From: Bacillota bacterium
GTDB taxonomy: Bacteria; Bacillota; Clostridia; Acetivibrionales; DSM-1351
Direction of reading: 5' to 3'
Length of the DNA stretch: 17,145 nucleotides
Assembly: GCA_023426005.1 (NCBI GenBank)
Contig: JAFABO010000207.1
Coordinates: 1 to 17,145, forward strand
Below the pieces are notes generated by a model. It saw nothing but the letters and a program-made list of their open reading frames with translations. It did not search any database and was not told the DNA's origin. Shown piece after piece: positions 9,101-15,338 of the stretch (the first letter of the stretch is position 1; each line of letters opens with the position of its first letter). A program made the translations under genes and the position numbers.

Positions 9101-9805
9101 AGACAGGGTGTAGTCGGTACCCTGTGCCAGACCGGTTATTCCTCTGAAGGTACTCCCATTAGGAGTAAGGGATACGGTTATATCGGATGCATTTCCCTGT
9201 ACAAAGGATGATGTTGTTGGAGAAATGGAAGGTGTATTAACCTGGATTGGCTCTACTCCGAATACAAGAACTCCGCTCTTATATGCAGTCACCTGATTCC
9301 AGTCCTCATACGAACCTGATAATTTATAGGAGTAGTCATTTGATTGGTTATAATTAGTCCAGTCCGCTCTTGCCACTCTGGTCTGAACTTCAATATATGA
9401 TCCGTTTGCAAGAGTTCCGGCATCACTGGCAAATCCAACCTCAAGGTAATAATCTGCCGTGCTGGTGGTCTGACTCATTTTAACAAACTTTCCTGTTACT
9501 TTACTTGTAACATCGGTATAGTTGTATCCATTCATCATTCCGGCATGGTCACACCAGAAATTCTGCTGCTTCTCCTCATCTATGGTATAGTAATATCTCA
9601 GTTTCAGGTCAGCAAGATTTAATGGCGCGCCGGTATTATTCGTCACTTTATATTTTGCATATATCGAGTTTGAGGATGGCGATGCATTTCCATTATTGAA
9701 CTGAACCGAAACACCTGAGTCTGCTGCAAAAGCAGTGAGTTGGGAACCTAGTAATGTCATCAGCATTACCAGTACCAATAATAAAGATAAAGACTTTCTA
9801 CGCAT
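6188..9805 (-). CDS. cipC: Cellulosomal scaffoldin: CBM3a and alternating X2/cohesin modules
   Basis: A 1205-residue secreted scaffoldin that binds cellulose and gathers dockerin enzymes. Approximate modules: signal peptide 1-28; CBM3a 30-186; X2-1 191-274; cohesin 1 277-418; X2-2 424-504; cohesin 2 509-650; X2-3 656-738; cohesin 3 744-884; X2-4 890-971; X2-5 977-1057; cohesin 4 1066-1205. X2 modules are recognised by their repeated ITVTLTPNGNTFKGITGLVQ core, cohesins by VGTCNFYLGYD, SFVFLDNTIG and HKTGGAFGDGAM. Cohesins 1-3 are almost identical; cohesin 4 is diverged. No dockerin, SLH domain or sortase signal is present, so attachment to the cell, if any, would depend on other modules; X2 has been proposed for this. 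GGAGG 7 nt before ATG supports the start. It differs from C. cellulolyticum CipC (eight cohesins, two X2) and C. josui CipA (six cohesins, one X2), and in its alternation resembles C. acetobutylicum CipA. Confidence 0.97.
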   Translation of the reverse strand: MRRKSLSLLLVLVMLMTLLGSQLTAFAADSGVSVQFNNGNASPSSNSIYAKYKVTNNTGAPLNLADLKLRYYYTIDEEKQQNFWCDHAGMMNGYNYTDVTSKVTGKFVKMSQTTSTADYYLEVGFASDAGTLANGSYIEVQTRVARADWTNYNQSNDYSYKLSGSYEDWNQVTAYKSGVLVFGVEPIQVNTPSISPTTSSFVQGNASDITVSLTPNGSTFRGITGLAQGTDYTLSGNTAVISKNYLNTLSAGTKALTFDFGAAVNPVLTLTIQPRQEGLGVIVGTASGKSGDTVTIPVTFKDVAKVNNVGTCNFYLGYDTNLLEAVSVEAGPIVINAATNFSSAINNGTISFVFLDNTIGNELIKTDGVFANIKFNLKSTAQNVTTPVTHKTGGAFGDGAMNKINNVIKTDGSVTISVLGTTDPKITPVTAAVVQGNASDITVTLTPNNNTFRGIDGLVQGTDYTVSGNTVVLLKTYLNKLTVGTKVLTFNFGVANNPTLTIAVGTGPEGLGVTVGTAAGKSGETVTVPVTFTNVTKVNNVGTCNFYLGYDTNLLEAVSVEAGPIVTNAATNFSSAINNGTISFVFLDNTIGNELIKTDGVFANIKFNLKSTAQNVTTPVTHKTGGAFGDGAMNKINNVIKTDGSVTISVSNPSNPSIAPSTATFEQGKAADITVTLTPNGNTFKGITGLVQGTDYTASGNTVVVSKNYLNTLSTGSKVLTFDFGVASNPNLTITVTPGSTGDSLGVTVGTAAGKSGEVVTVPVTFTNVAKVNNVGTCNFYLGYDTNLLEAVSVEAGPIVTNAASNFSSAINNGTISFVFLDNTIGNELIKTDGVFANIKFNLKSTAQNVTTPITHKTGGAFGDGAMSKINNVTKTDGSVTISVSGPSNPSITPVTSTFVQGAAADITVTLTPNGNTFKGITGLVQGTNYTVSGNTVVISKNYLNTLTAGTKVLTFDFGVASNPNLTITVTPSVGAPAITPSTAAFDKYVPADISVTLTPNGNTFKGITGLVQGTDYTVSGNNVVISKSYLNTLALGTKTLTFDFGVTGNPVLTLTIKDSKPQFTGLGVTIGTAAGKTGDTVAVPVTLTNVSKVGNVGTCNFYITYDPNLLEATTVSAGNIVKNPGVNLSSAINSSTGTISVVFLDNTIGNELITSDGDIITITFKIKGTTSQTAPVNFKTGGAFGNGSMSKITDVTYVNGSVKF
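7154..8893 (-). repeat. Three near-identical cohesin-coding repeats within cipC
   Basis: The 114-residue blocks starting at protein residues 305, 537 and 771 (about 8552-8893, 7856-8197 and 7154-7495) recur at steps of 696 and 702 bp, each step being one X2 plus one cohesin. Blocks 1 and 2 differ at one residue and blocks 2 and 3 at four, while scattered synonymous differences remain in the DNA. This indicates recent duplication or gene conversion with selection on the protein. Confidence 0.9.
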
Positions 9806-9912
9806 TTGTAAACCTCCATTTTTTTTATTTACATGAAACCCAACCTGCCGTTATTAATAACCCGCTAATATCAGCATTTTATTGATTTACTGACTGTAGA
9901 CGGAATAAATAT

Positions 9913-9922
9913 CCACCTCCTT
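9913..9922 (-). promoter_or_regulatory. Orphan Shine-Dalgarno sequence in the cipC leader
   Basis: On the minus strand this reads AAGGAGGTGG, complementary over nine bases to the usual 3' end of 16S rRNA. It lies about 108 nt before the cipC ATG, and no ATG, GTG or TTG follows at 5-10 nt; the only GTG overlaps the motif itself and opens nine codons. Stalled 30S binding at such STAB-SD sites stabilises the cry mRNA of Bacillus thuringiensis; that role here is inference. Confidence 0.5.
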
Positions 9923-10064
9923 AATACTTATTGGCTAATTGGCTTTCAGTGTATCTTGTGAAAAAAATCAGCAAACTTCTATCGTATAATCAAAGATTTT
10001 GCCTATTAACATGGTACAAGCGGATAATACTTACATTTCGGGCGCAATAAAAAAGCAGTTTACT

Positions 10065-10081
10065 TTTTTGCAGTGCAAAAA
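10065..10081. promoter_or_regulatory. 8-bp-arm inverted repeat in the cipC leader, operator-like
   Basis: TTTTTGCA and TGCAAAAA are perfect inverted arms around one central base. The short spacing suits a dimeric DNA-binding protein better than an RNA hairpin loop. It lies about 260 bp before the cipC start and about 330 bp downstream of the predicted promoter. No regulator can be named. Confidence 0.4.
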
Positions 10082-10191
10082 GATGTAGTAATCTGGTCTG
10101 AATAATATAGTAAACACGCGCTTTTGTAAGTTATAACAAGCTTTTAACTTTTAGTCTTTTGTATGGAAACCTGGGGATTGGCGAAAGTTTA

Positions 10192-10353
10192 TTAAGCCAT
10201 ACATGCTGTCAAATGAAAGTCGTCAAGTCAAAACATAGTTGTCAAATAGAAAGTCATTAAGTCAATCCATAGCTGTCAAATAGAAGGTCGTTAAGTCAAT
10301 CCATAGCTGTCAAAGCAGAAAGTCGTTAAGTCAATCCATAGCTGTCAAATAAA
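10192..10353. repeat. 34-35 bp tandem repeat, about 4.7 copies, in the cipC leader
   Basis: Full units are at 10217-10250, 10251-10284, 10285-10319 (35 bp) and 10320-10353, preceded by a degenerate partial unit at 10192-10216. On the plus strand the shared core is TTAAGTCAATCCATAGCTG followed by TCAAATAGAA. On the minus strand every unit carries TTGACA (complement of 10207-10212, 10240-10245, 10274-10279, 10308-10313 and 10343-10348). Four units also carry a second TTGACT 14 nt further on. None has a good -10 box, so these are not simply five promoters. No spacers separate units, so it is not a CRISPR array. Repeated binding sites for a regulator, or a repeated RNA element in the leader, are both possible. 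Confidence 0.85.
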
Positions 10354-10403
10354 ATGTTTTAAGCCGGTAAAATAAACAGAATTAATGGCTTAAGTAAGTT
10401 ATA

Positions 10404-10431
10404 TTTATATTTTATTAGTTTTATCTGTCAA
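10404..10431 (-). promoter_or_regulatory. Predicted sigma-A promoter of the cellulosome operon
   Basis: The minus strand shows a perfect -35 TTGACA (10426-10431), a 16-bp spacer and -10 TATAAA (10404-10409, 5 of 6), with very A/T-rich DNA upstream. Transcription would start near 10397. No better promoter was found closer to cipC. The distance agrees with the far-upstream start reported for C. cellulolyticum cipC. Confidence 0.6.
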
Positions 10432-10450
10432 AAATAAACAAAATAACTTA

Positions 10451-10474
10451 ATAACATATTACCATTAATGTTAT
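10451..10474. promoter_or_regulatory. 7-bp-arm dyad just upstream of the predicted operon promoter
   Basis: ATAACAT (10451-10457) and ATGTTAT (10468-10474) are inverted arms separated by 10 bp, centred about 30 bp upstream of the -35 box. The position suits an activator. The DNA here is A/T-rich, so chance is a real alternative. Positions 10475-10684 hold only A/T-rich DNA and the ribosome site of the next gene. Confidence 0.3.
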
Positions 10475-10684
10475 AATTTAACAATATTTTTTTTAAATTT
10501 TTTATAAAATATTATTTTTATTTGTTCTAATATAAGTTTCATCGATTAAAATCCGTAGCTTTATGTCAGAAAGATGGACTAAAATTGCTAAGTATCAGGT
10601 ATTATTGAAATAAAGTTACAAATAATATTGAATAAGATTTTCCTGAATGGTATTCATTTAATGACTTTAATTTTGGGAGGAAAA

Positions 10685-11629
10685 ATGCTTACAGACAAAA
10701 AACTTATGAAAGCATATAAAAATGCAAAGGTCGAGTATTTTGATGAGAGCTCCAAATTCATTTTCTTCAGTGACTGTCACAGAGGTGACGACAGTGTATC
10801 CGATGAATTCAGCAGAAACCAAAATATACTTTTAAGGGCACTGGAGTATTATTATGAAAATGATTATGTCTATGTTGAGGTCGGAGATGGGGATGAACTT
10901 TGGGAATATCCCAAGTTTAAACATATCAGATTAGCTCACAGTGATGTGTTTTCAATATTAAAGAAATTATATGACCATAAAAAATTAATTATGATGTACG
11001 GAAATCATAACATTTATCTTAAAAATAAAGATTACGTCCGTAAAAATCTTTTTAAATTTTATGATGATTACACACAGGATATACATGATCTTTTTGTTGG
11101 CTTGACCCCTATTGAGGCTCTGGTACTTAAGCAAAAAGCCACTGGACAGGAAATACTGATCGTTCATGGGCATCAGGGTGATCTGATGAATGATCAGCTC
11201 TGGGTTATTAATATGTTTTTACTGAGATATTTCTGGAGGTTTATGCATGTCGTAGGCTTTCAAAATCCTTCGAGCCCAGCCAGAAATCATTTCAAAAGAC
11301 ATAAAATAGAGAGAACCTATAAAAAGTGGATTTTAAGGCATAAGACCATGCTAATCTGCGGTCATACTCACAGGCAGAAGTTTCCAAAGGCGCATGAGCT
11401 GCCCTATTTTAATACCGGCTGCTGCATTCACTCAAAAGGTATTACCGGGATTGAGATTATTGAAGGAAAAATAATGATGGTGGACTGGAGAGTTAAAGCT
11501 GATCCTGACGGAGTACTGCAGATCGAAAGGCATATAATGAGGGGTCCTGAGCCCATCGAGAAATTTGATGATAAATTCTTTATTGAATACAAATTCTCCT
11601 GTAAAAATTTATATGAAGAGGATTGCTAG
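10685..11629 (+). CDS. Calcineurin-like metallophosphoesterase
   Basis: A 314-residue probable cytoplasmic phosphoesterase with the two-metal active-site motifs of the calcineurin-like fold in order: FFSDCHRGDD (D30, H32), VGDGDE (67-71), YGNHN (105-109), VHGHQGD (160-166) and CGHTH (225-229). The layout resembles UDP-2,3-diacylglucosamine-hydrolase-like (LpxH-like) proteins, but Firmicutes make no lipid A, so the substrate is unknown. No signal peptide or membrane segment is seen; the 175-192 region is hydrophobic but contains charged residues. The ATG at 10685 is chosen because GGGAGG (10675-10680) sits 4 nt before it; an in-frame TTG 19 codons upstream has no ribosome site. The gene is divergent from the cellulosome operon, and nothing in it suggests a role in cellulose use. 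Confidence 0.85.
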   Translation: MLTDKKLMKAYKNAKVEYFDESSKFIFFSDCHRGDDSVSDEFSRNQNILLRALEYYYENDYVYVEVGDGDELWEYPKFKHIRLAHSDVFSILKKLYDHKKLIMMYGNHNIYLKNKDYVRKNLFKFYDDYTQDIHDLFVGLTPIEALVLKQKATGQEILIVHGHQGDLMNDQLWVINMFLLRYFWRFMHVVGFQNPSSPARNHFKRHKIERTYKKWILRHKTMLICGHTHRQKFPKAHELPYFNTGCCIHSKGITGIEIIEGKIMMVDWRVKADPDGVLQIERHIMRGPEPIEKFDDKFFIEYKFSCKNLYEEDC

Positions 11630-11648
11630 TGGTAATTAGCTCAATAAC

Positions 11649-11816
11649 TTACCTCTGAAGATTGGCAAGCTTATACCATTGATTTATCAGCAAGTCCAGA
11701 TGCTCGCTGAGTGTCAGTATATCCTTGCCGCTGAGCTCATGGCCTTCTGCAATCCTCTCGTCTATCTCCTGACGCAACTTGTTAATTTTTTTCTTAATTA
11801 TAAGCAAGTCCTTCAT
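11649..11816 (-). CDS. Small Spo0E-like aspartyl-phosphate phosphatase
   Basis: A 55-residue protein beginning MKDLLIIKKKINKLRQEID and ending in a second helix with LSEHLDLLINQWYKL. It matches the Spo0E family pattern: two helices in a hairpin and the S-x-x-L-D signature (S37 to D41) in which the Asp is needed for removing phosphate from the response regulator. Family members dephosphorylate Spo0A~P and delay sporulation. The ATG at 11814-11816 has AAAGGA about 7 nt upstream. The gene is convergent with the phosphoesterase, their ends 19 bp apart. In cellulolytic clostridia Spo0A phosphorylation is set by orphan kinases, and the partner here is inferred. The call rests on the signature and length, both typical of the family. 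Confidence 0.8.
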   Translation of the reverse strand: MKDLLIIKKKINKLRQEIDERIAEGHELSGKDILTLSEHLDLLINQWYKLANLQR

Positions 11817-11855
11817 TGATGATCCTTTCCAAATTCATTTTATAAAACCTTTCAG

Positions 11856-11882
11856 ATTATATCTTCCTTTTAAAAATATCAA
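11856..11882 (-). promoter_or_regulatory. Possible promoter of the Spo0E-like gene
   Basis: The minus strand shows TTGATA (11877-11882) and a perfect TATAAT (11856-11861), with a spacer of only 15 bp, shorter than usual. It lies 40 nt before the gene. Confidence 0.35.
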
Positions 11883-11969
11883 CGCAGGCAAGCTATTTAT
11901 TTTATAAGGAGATTTATGGTATAATCAAATAATGTATTTAATCCGGTTTTATAATTTATTTTTTAATAT

Positions 11970-11996
11970 TTGACCTTTAAATAATAACAATATAAA
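11970..11996 (+). promoter_or_regulatory. Possible promoter of the tyrosine recombinase gene
   Basis: TTGACC (11970-11975) and TATAAA (11991-11996) are 15 bp apart, in an A/T-rich stretch about 140 bp before the start codon. The spacing is short and A/T-rich DNA gives such matches by chance. The rest of 11883-12134 shows nothing else that can be supported. Confidence 0.25.
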
Positions 11997-12134
11997 AGTA
12001 ATTAGGCAAGTGCTTATTAACAAAATTAGTAAAATATGGTCAGATGTATAAACAGGATATGTTAAATTTGGGTGAAAATACCATATATTTATTACAATTT
12101 TTATTATATATTATGATATTTTGAGGTTTTATAG

Positions 12135-13142
12135 ATGAAAAGTTTAACAGATTATGAGATGCCTGATATTTTGAGGGATTTCCTTAACTACCTTCAGACT
12201 ATTAAGGGTAAGTCTATTAATACTGTTCGGGTTTATTTTTATGACTTGAGAGTCTTTTTCCGGTTCCTTAAATTGCATAGAAACCTGGCTGATAAAAAAA
12301 CGGAATTCGATGAAATCGGTATTCTGGATGTTGATGCTGCACTGCTGAGTACAGTCACTTTAAGTGATTTGTATTCCTATATGTCCTTTGTAAGCAATAG
12401 CCGTGACAATACCTCTCATGCCCGTGCAAGAAAGGTTGCCAGCTTAAAAACCTTTTTTAATTACCTTACTACAAAGGCAAAGCTGCTCAATACCAATCCA
12501 ACTACTGAGCTGGAGTCTCCAAAAATAATAAAGAGATTGCCGAGATATTTAAATGTTGAAGAGAGTAAAAAACTGCTGACCTCGGTCTCTGCCGTGGAAG
12601 GTCCCAATTCGGTGCGTGATTATGCCATTCTGACCATATTCCTCAATTGTGGGATACGTTTATCCGAACTTGTTGGAATAAATCTCAGCAATATAAAAAA
12701 TAATACTTTGACTGTTATCGGCAAGGGTGACAAGGAACGCAGTATTCCGCTTAATAATGCCTGTGTACAGGCTATTGCTGCATATGTAAAAGTCCGGCCC
12801 GTCAATGGTATCAAGGATAAAAATGCCCTGTTTATCAGCGGTCATAAGCAGCGTATCAGCAAGGAGTCGGTTCAGAAAATTGTAAAGAAATACATAAGGG
12901 AAGCCGGACTTGATCCCCAAAGGTATTCTACCCACAAGCTCAGACATACTGCCGCAACTCTTATGTACAAGTATGGCAACGTTGATATAAGAGCCCTCCA
13001 GGAGCTTCTGGGCCATCAAAGTATTGCAACTACAGAAATTTATACTCACCTTGATCAACAGCAGCTCAGGGATGCAGTCAGTAAAAACCCGCTTGCGGAT
13101 TTTGGCTCCTCTGAGTCAGCAGTGACTAAAGAGGATGAATAG
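12135..13142 (+). CDS. xerC: Tyrosine recombinase, XerC/XerD-like
   Basis: A 335-residue site-specific recombinase. The N-terminal SAM-like core-binding domain spans about 8-115, and the catalytic domain about 135-312 shows the complete active site: R175 (GIRLSEL), K197 (GKGDKER), H267 and R270 (THKLRHTAA), H294 (LLGHQSIATT) and the nucleophile Y303 (EIYTH). Length and motifs fit the chromosomal XerC/XerD/XerA group that resolves chromosome dimers, with a somewhat longer acidic tail. GAGG 8 nt before ATG supports the start. No excisionase, phage genes, tRNA end or flanking direct repeats were seen, which argues against an island integrase. Which Xer paralogue it is cannot be decided here, so the symbol is tentative. 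Confidence 0.85.
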   Translation: MKSLTDYEMPDILRDFLNYLQTIKGKSINTVRVYFYDLRVFFRFLKLHRNLADKKTEFDEIGILDVDAALLSTVTLSDLYSYMSFVSNSRDNTSHARARKVASLKTFFNYLTTKAKLLNTNPTTELESPKIIKRLPRYLNVEESKKLLTSVSAVEGPNSVRDYAILTIFLNCGIRLSELVGINLSNIKNNTLTVIGKGDKERSIPLNNACVQAIAAYVKVRPVNGIKDKNALFISGHKQRISKESVQKIVKKYIREAGLDPQRYSTHKLRHTAATLMYKYGNVDIRALQELLGHQSIATTEIYTHLDQQQLRDAVSKNPLADFGSSESAVTKEDE

Positions 13143-13167
13143 GGACATTTGCTGTTATAGAATTATA

Positions 13168-13205
13168 AAAACTCAAATCCGGATAAATAACCAGATTTGA
13201 GTTTT
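13168..13205. terminator. Bidirectional intrinsic terminator between the recombinase gene and proC
   Basis: Twelve-bp perfect arms AAAACTCAAATC (13168-13179) and GATTTGAGTTTT (13194-13205) with a 14-nt loop lie between two converging genes. The A/T ends give a U-run in either direction, and a TTTTATTTA stretch follows on the plus strand. Confidence 0.85.
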
Positions 13206-13215
13206 ATTTAAACAT

Positions 13216-14037
13216 TTATTTCTTGTTGTATACCTCACCGATAAGCTTTGCTTTTTTTGTACACTCATTCATGGCATCCATAACTGTATACCTGAAACCA
13301 TTCTTTTCAAGCGTGCTTACCGCCTCAATAGTCGTTCCTCCGGGGGAGCAAACCTGATCCTTTAGTATTCCGGGATGCAGCCCTGTTTCCAGTACCATTT
13401 TTGCAGAGCCAAGTACTGCTTGAGCCGCAAGCCTGTAAGCCATGTCCCTGGGGATGCCTGAAAGTACGGCACCGTCGGCCATGGCCTCAATAAACATGAA
13501 TACGTATGCTGGGCTGCTGCCGGTAAGTGCTGTGACTTCGCTCATGAGCTTTTCATTAAGAAATTCACATTTGCCGGCACAGTCAAACATCTGCTTTACT
13601 ATGCCAAATTCCAGCTCAGTCACGTTCAGGTTATGACAGATCAGTGTCATGCCCTCCCCTACCATTGCAGGAGTGTTGGGCATGGAACGCACTATCTTTT
13701 TATCTGTTCCTAGGATATCTTCGTAGAAACTGATAGGAATACCCACCGCAAAGGAAACTACAACTTTTTTGTCATCAATGGCGGGCTTCAGCTCCTCCAA
13801 TACACTTTTCAGGATATTTGGCTTCACAGCCAGGACTATTATATCCGACCACTGGACCAGTTCCTTTGCGGTTCCGAAGTAGTTTATTCCGGTTTCACTT
13901 TTAAGCTGTTCCATTTTGTTCTTATCAACGTCAAACATGGATATTTTATCTGCCGGTAAAAAGTTTGTATTTACCAGACTTTTTATCAGTGCCGAACCCA
14001 TGTTTCCCGTTCCAACAAAACCTAATTTTATATCCAT
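13216..14037 (-). CDS. proC: Pyrroline-5-carboxylate reductase
   Basis: A 273-residue enzyme catalysing the last step of proline synthesis, reduction of 1-pyrroline-5-carboxylate with NAD(P)H, in the cytoplasm. The Rossmann motif GFVGTGNMGSA (glycines 9, 11, 14) opens the protein, followed by VLAVKP (68-73), the conserved SMPNTPAMVGEGMT (118-131) and the C-terminal family signature region ALTGSSPAYVF to CSPGGTTIEAV (170-240). Length matches the family (about 270). GGAG 8 nt before ATG supports the start. It begins 21 nt after the glyA stop with no terminator between, so the two are probably co-transcribed from the glyA promoter, linking proline and glycine/one-carbon supply. Confidence 0.95.
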   Translation of the reverse strand: MDIKLGFVGTGNMGSALIKSLVNTNFLPADKISMFDVDKNKMEQLKSETGINYFGTAKELVQWSDIIVLAVKPNILKSVLEELKPAIDDKKVVVSFAVGIPISFYEDILGTDKKIVRSMPNTPAMVGEGMTLICHNLNVTELEFGIVKQMFDCAGKCEFLNEKLMSEVTALTGSSPAYVFMFIEAMADGAVLSGIPRDMAYRLAAQAVLGSAKMVLETGLHPGILKDQVCSPGGTTIEAVSTLEKNGFRYTVMDAMNECTKKAKLIGEVYNKK

Positions 14038-14058
14038 AGGTCAATCTCCGTTTTCTTA

Positions 14059-15297
14059 TTATGCGTATAGGGGATACTTGCCGCAAAGAGCCTGGACCCT
14101 GCTGCGGATACTGTTCTGTGAGTTTTCAAAATCAGTGATTGTGAGGAATATGAGATCTGCAATCTCTTTCATGTCCTCTTCCTTCATACCCCTGGAGGTA
14201 ACTGCCGGAGTTCCCAGCCTGATACCGCTTGTTATGAAGGGACTTTGTGTATCAAAAGGAATTCCGTTTTTGTTGCAGGTGATGAATACTTCATCCAGCT
14301 TATGCTGCGCTTCCTTACCTGTAATATTCATGTTTGTCAGATTAACCAGCATCAGGTGGTTGTCGGTACCGTCTGAAACCAGCTTGAACCCTTTGCTCAT
14401 AAGAGCCCCGGATAGAGCCTTTGCGTTTTTAACTATATTTTTCTGATAAGTTTTGAATTCTTCTGAAAGTACTTCCTTAAAACTGACAGCTTTTGCAGCT
14501 ATGACATGCATCAACGGACCGCCCTGATTTCCCGGGAATACCGCACTGTCGATCTTCTTGGCATATTCCTGCTTACAGAGGATCATACCGCCTCTCGGTC
14601 CTCTCAAGGTCTTGTGTGTGGTGGTAGTCACGATGTCGGCATAGGGTACCGGACTCGGATGAACGCCGGCTGCAACCAGACCGGCAATGTGGGCCATGTC
14701 TACCATCAGAATTGCGCCAACTTCATCGGCTATTTCCTTAAAAGCCTTGAAATCCAAAGTTCTTGAATATGCACTGGCACCGGCTACAATTATTTTAGGT
14801 GTATTTTCTTTTGCAATGTTTCTCAATTCCTCATAGTCGATATAGCAGTTGTCTTCCCTTACACCATAAGGTACAACCTTGTAGTATTTACCTGATATAT
14901 TGACAGGGCTTCCATGGCTTAAATGACCGCCATGGGCCAGATTCATTCCCAGGATGGTATCGCCGGGATTCAGAAAAGCAAAATAAACAGCTGAATTTGC
15001 CTGTGCTCCTGAATGAGGCTGAACATTTGCATGCTCGGCACCAAAAATTTCCTTTGCTCTGTCTATGGCCAATTGCTCAATTATATCAACATGCTCGCAG
15101 CCTCCGTAATACCGTTTTCCGGGATAGCCTTCGGCATATTTGTTTGTCAAAGGAGTTCCAAGTGCTTCCATAACCGCGTCGCTTACAAAGTTTTCGGAAG
15201 CGATCAACTCAATCTTGTTTCTCTGTCTGTTAACTTCCAGTTCTATAGCCTCAGCCACCTGAGGATCCATTTTTTTTATTGTATCAATATTGTACAA
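14059..15297 (-). CDS. glyA: Serine hydroxymethyltransferase
   Basis: A 412-residue PLP enzyme that interconverts serine and glycine with tetrahydrofolate, feeding one-carbon units to purine, thymidylate and methionine synthesis. Visible motifs are LIASENFVS (31-39), YAEGYPGKRYYGG (54-66), the cofactor region MVDMAHIAGLVAAGVHPSP (D200, H203) and the PLP-lysine segment TTTTHKTLRGPRGG with K229. Length is typical (about 410-420). The start is TTG at 15295-15297: GGAGG lies 6 nt upstream, whereas the first ATG is ten codons inside and would have no ribosome site. A strong promoter and a structured leader precede it, and proC follows. Confidence 0.96.
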   Translation of the reverse strand: MYNIDTIKKMDPQVAEAIELEVNRQRNKIELIASENFVSDAVMEALGTPLTNKYAEGYPGKRYYGGCEHVDIIEQLAIDRAKEIFGAEHANVQPHSGAQANSAVYFAFLNPGDTILGMNLAHGGHLSHGSPVNISGKYYKVVPYGVREDNCYIDYEELRNIAKENTPKIIVAGASAYSRTLDFKAFKEIADEVGAILMVDMAHIAGLVAAGVHPSPVPYADIVTTTTHKTLRGPRGGMILCKQEYAKKIDSAVFPGNQGGPLMHVIAAKAVSFKEVLSEEFKTYQKNIVKNAKALSGALMSKGFKLVSDGTDNHLMLVNLTNMNITGKEAQHKLDEVFITCNKNGIPFDTQSPFITSGIRLGTPAVTSRGMKEEDMKEIADLIFLTITDFENSQNSIRSRVQALCGKYPLYA

Positions 15298-15338
15298 AGT
15301 TTACCTCCACTCCTGTCAAAGATATGTTGACAAATTAG

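Larger units (their letters stand above)
9806..10397 (-). other. Long 5' leader of the cellulosome operon
   Basis: About 590 nt lie between the predicted start of transcription near 10397 and the cipC ATG. No credible protein is encoded here. The stretch contains the tandem repeats at 10192-10353, a dyad at 10065-10081, an orphan Shine-Dalgarno sequence at 9913-9922 and a 12-bp palindrome GTTATTAATAAC at 9850-9861. Long leaders, from a start several hundred nt upstream of cipC, are known in C. cellulolyticum. No convincing cre site was found in it. Confidence 0.6.

Noticed and set aside
10192..10353. CRISPR-like array
   Set aside because: Units of 34-35 bp abut directly with no spacers, and no cas gene is in the window.
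9806..10397. Leader peptide genes in the cipC leader
   Set aside because: Only very short frames exist (for example seven codons after an ATG near 9876) and none has a correctly spaced ribosome site.
10628..10684. 19-codon TTG-initiated extension of the phosphoesterase
   Set aside because: No ribosome site precedes the TTG, while GGGAGG precedes the ATG at 10685, and the extra residues match no family feature.
11616..11655. Terminator between the phosphoesterase and the Spo0E-like gene
   Set aside because: Only a 5-bp GGTAA/TTACC pairing was found, without a T-run on either strand.
12135..13142. Integrase of a mobile island carrying the cellulosome genes
   Set aside because: No tRNA end, direct repeats, excisionase or phage genes were seen; length and motifs fit housekeeping Xer recombinases.
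13916..14446. 176-codon open frame on the plus strand across proC and glyA
   Set aside because: It is antisense to two clearly conserved genes and has no recognisable motif.
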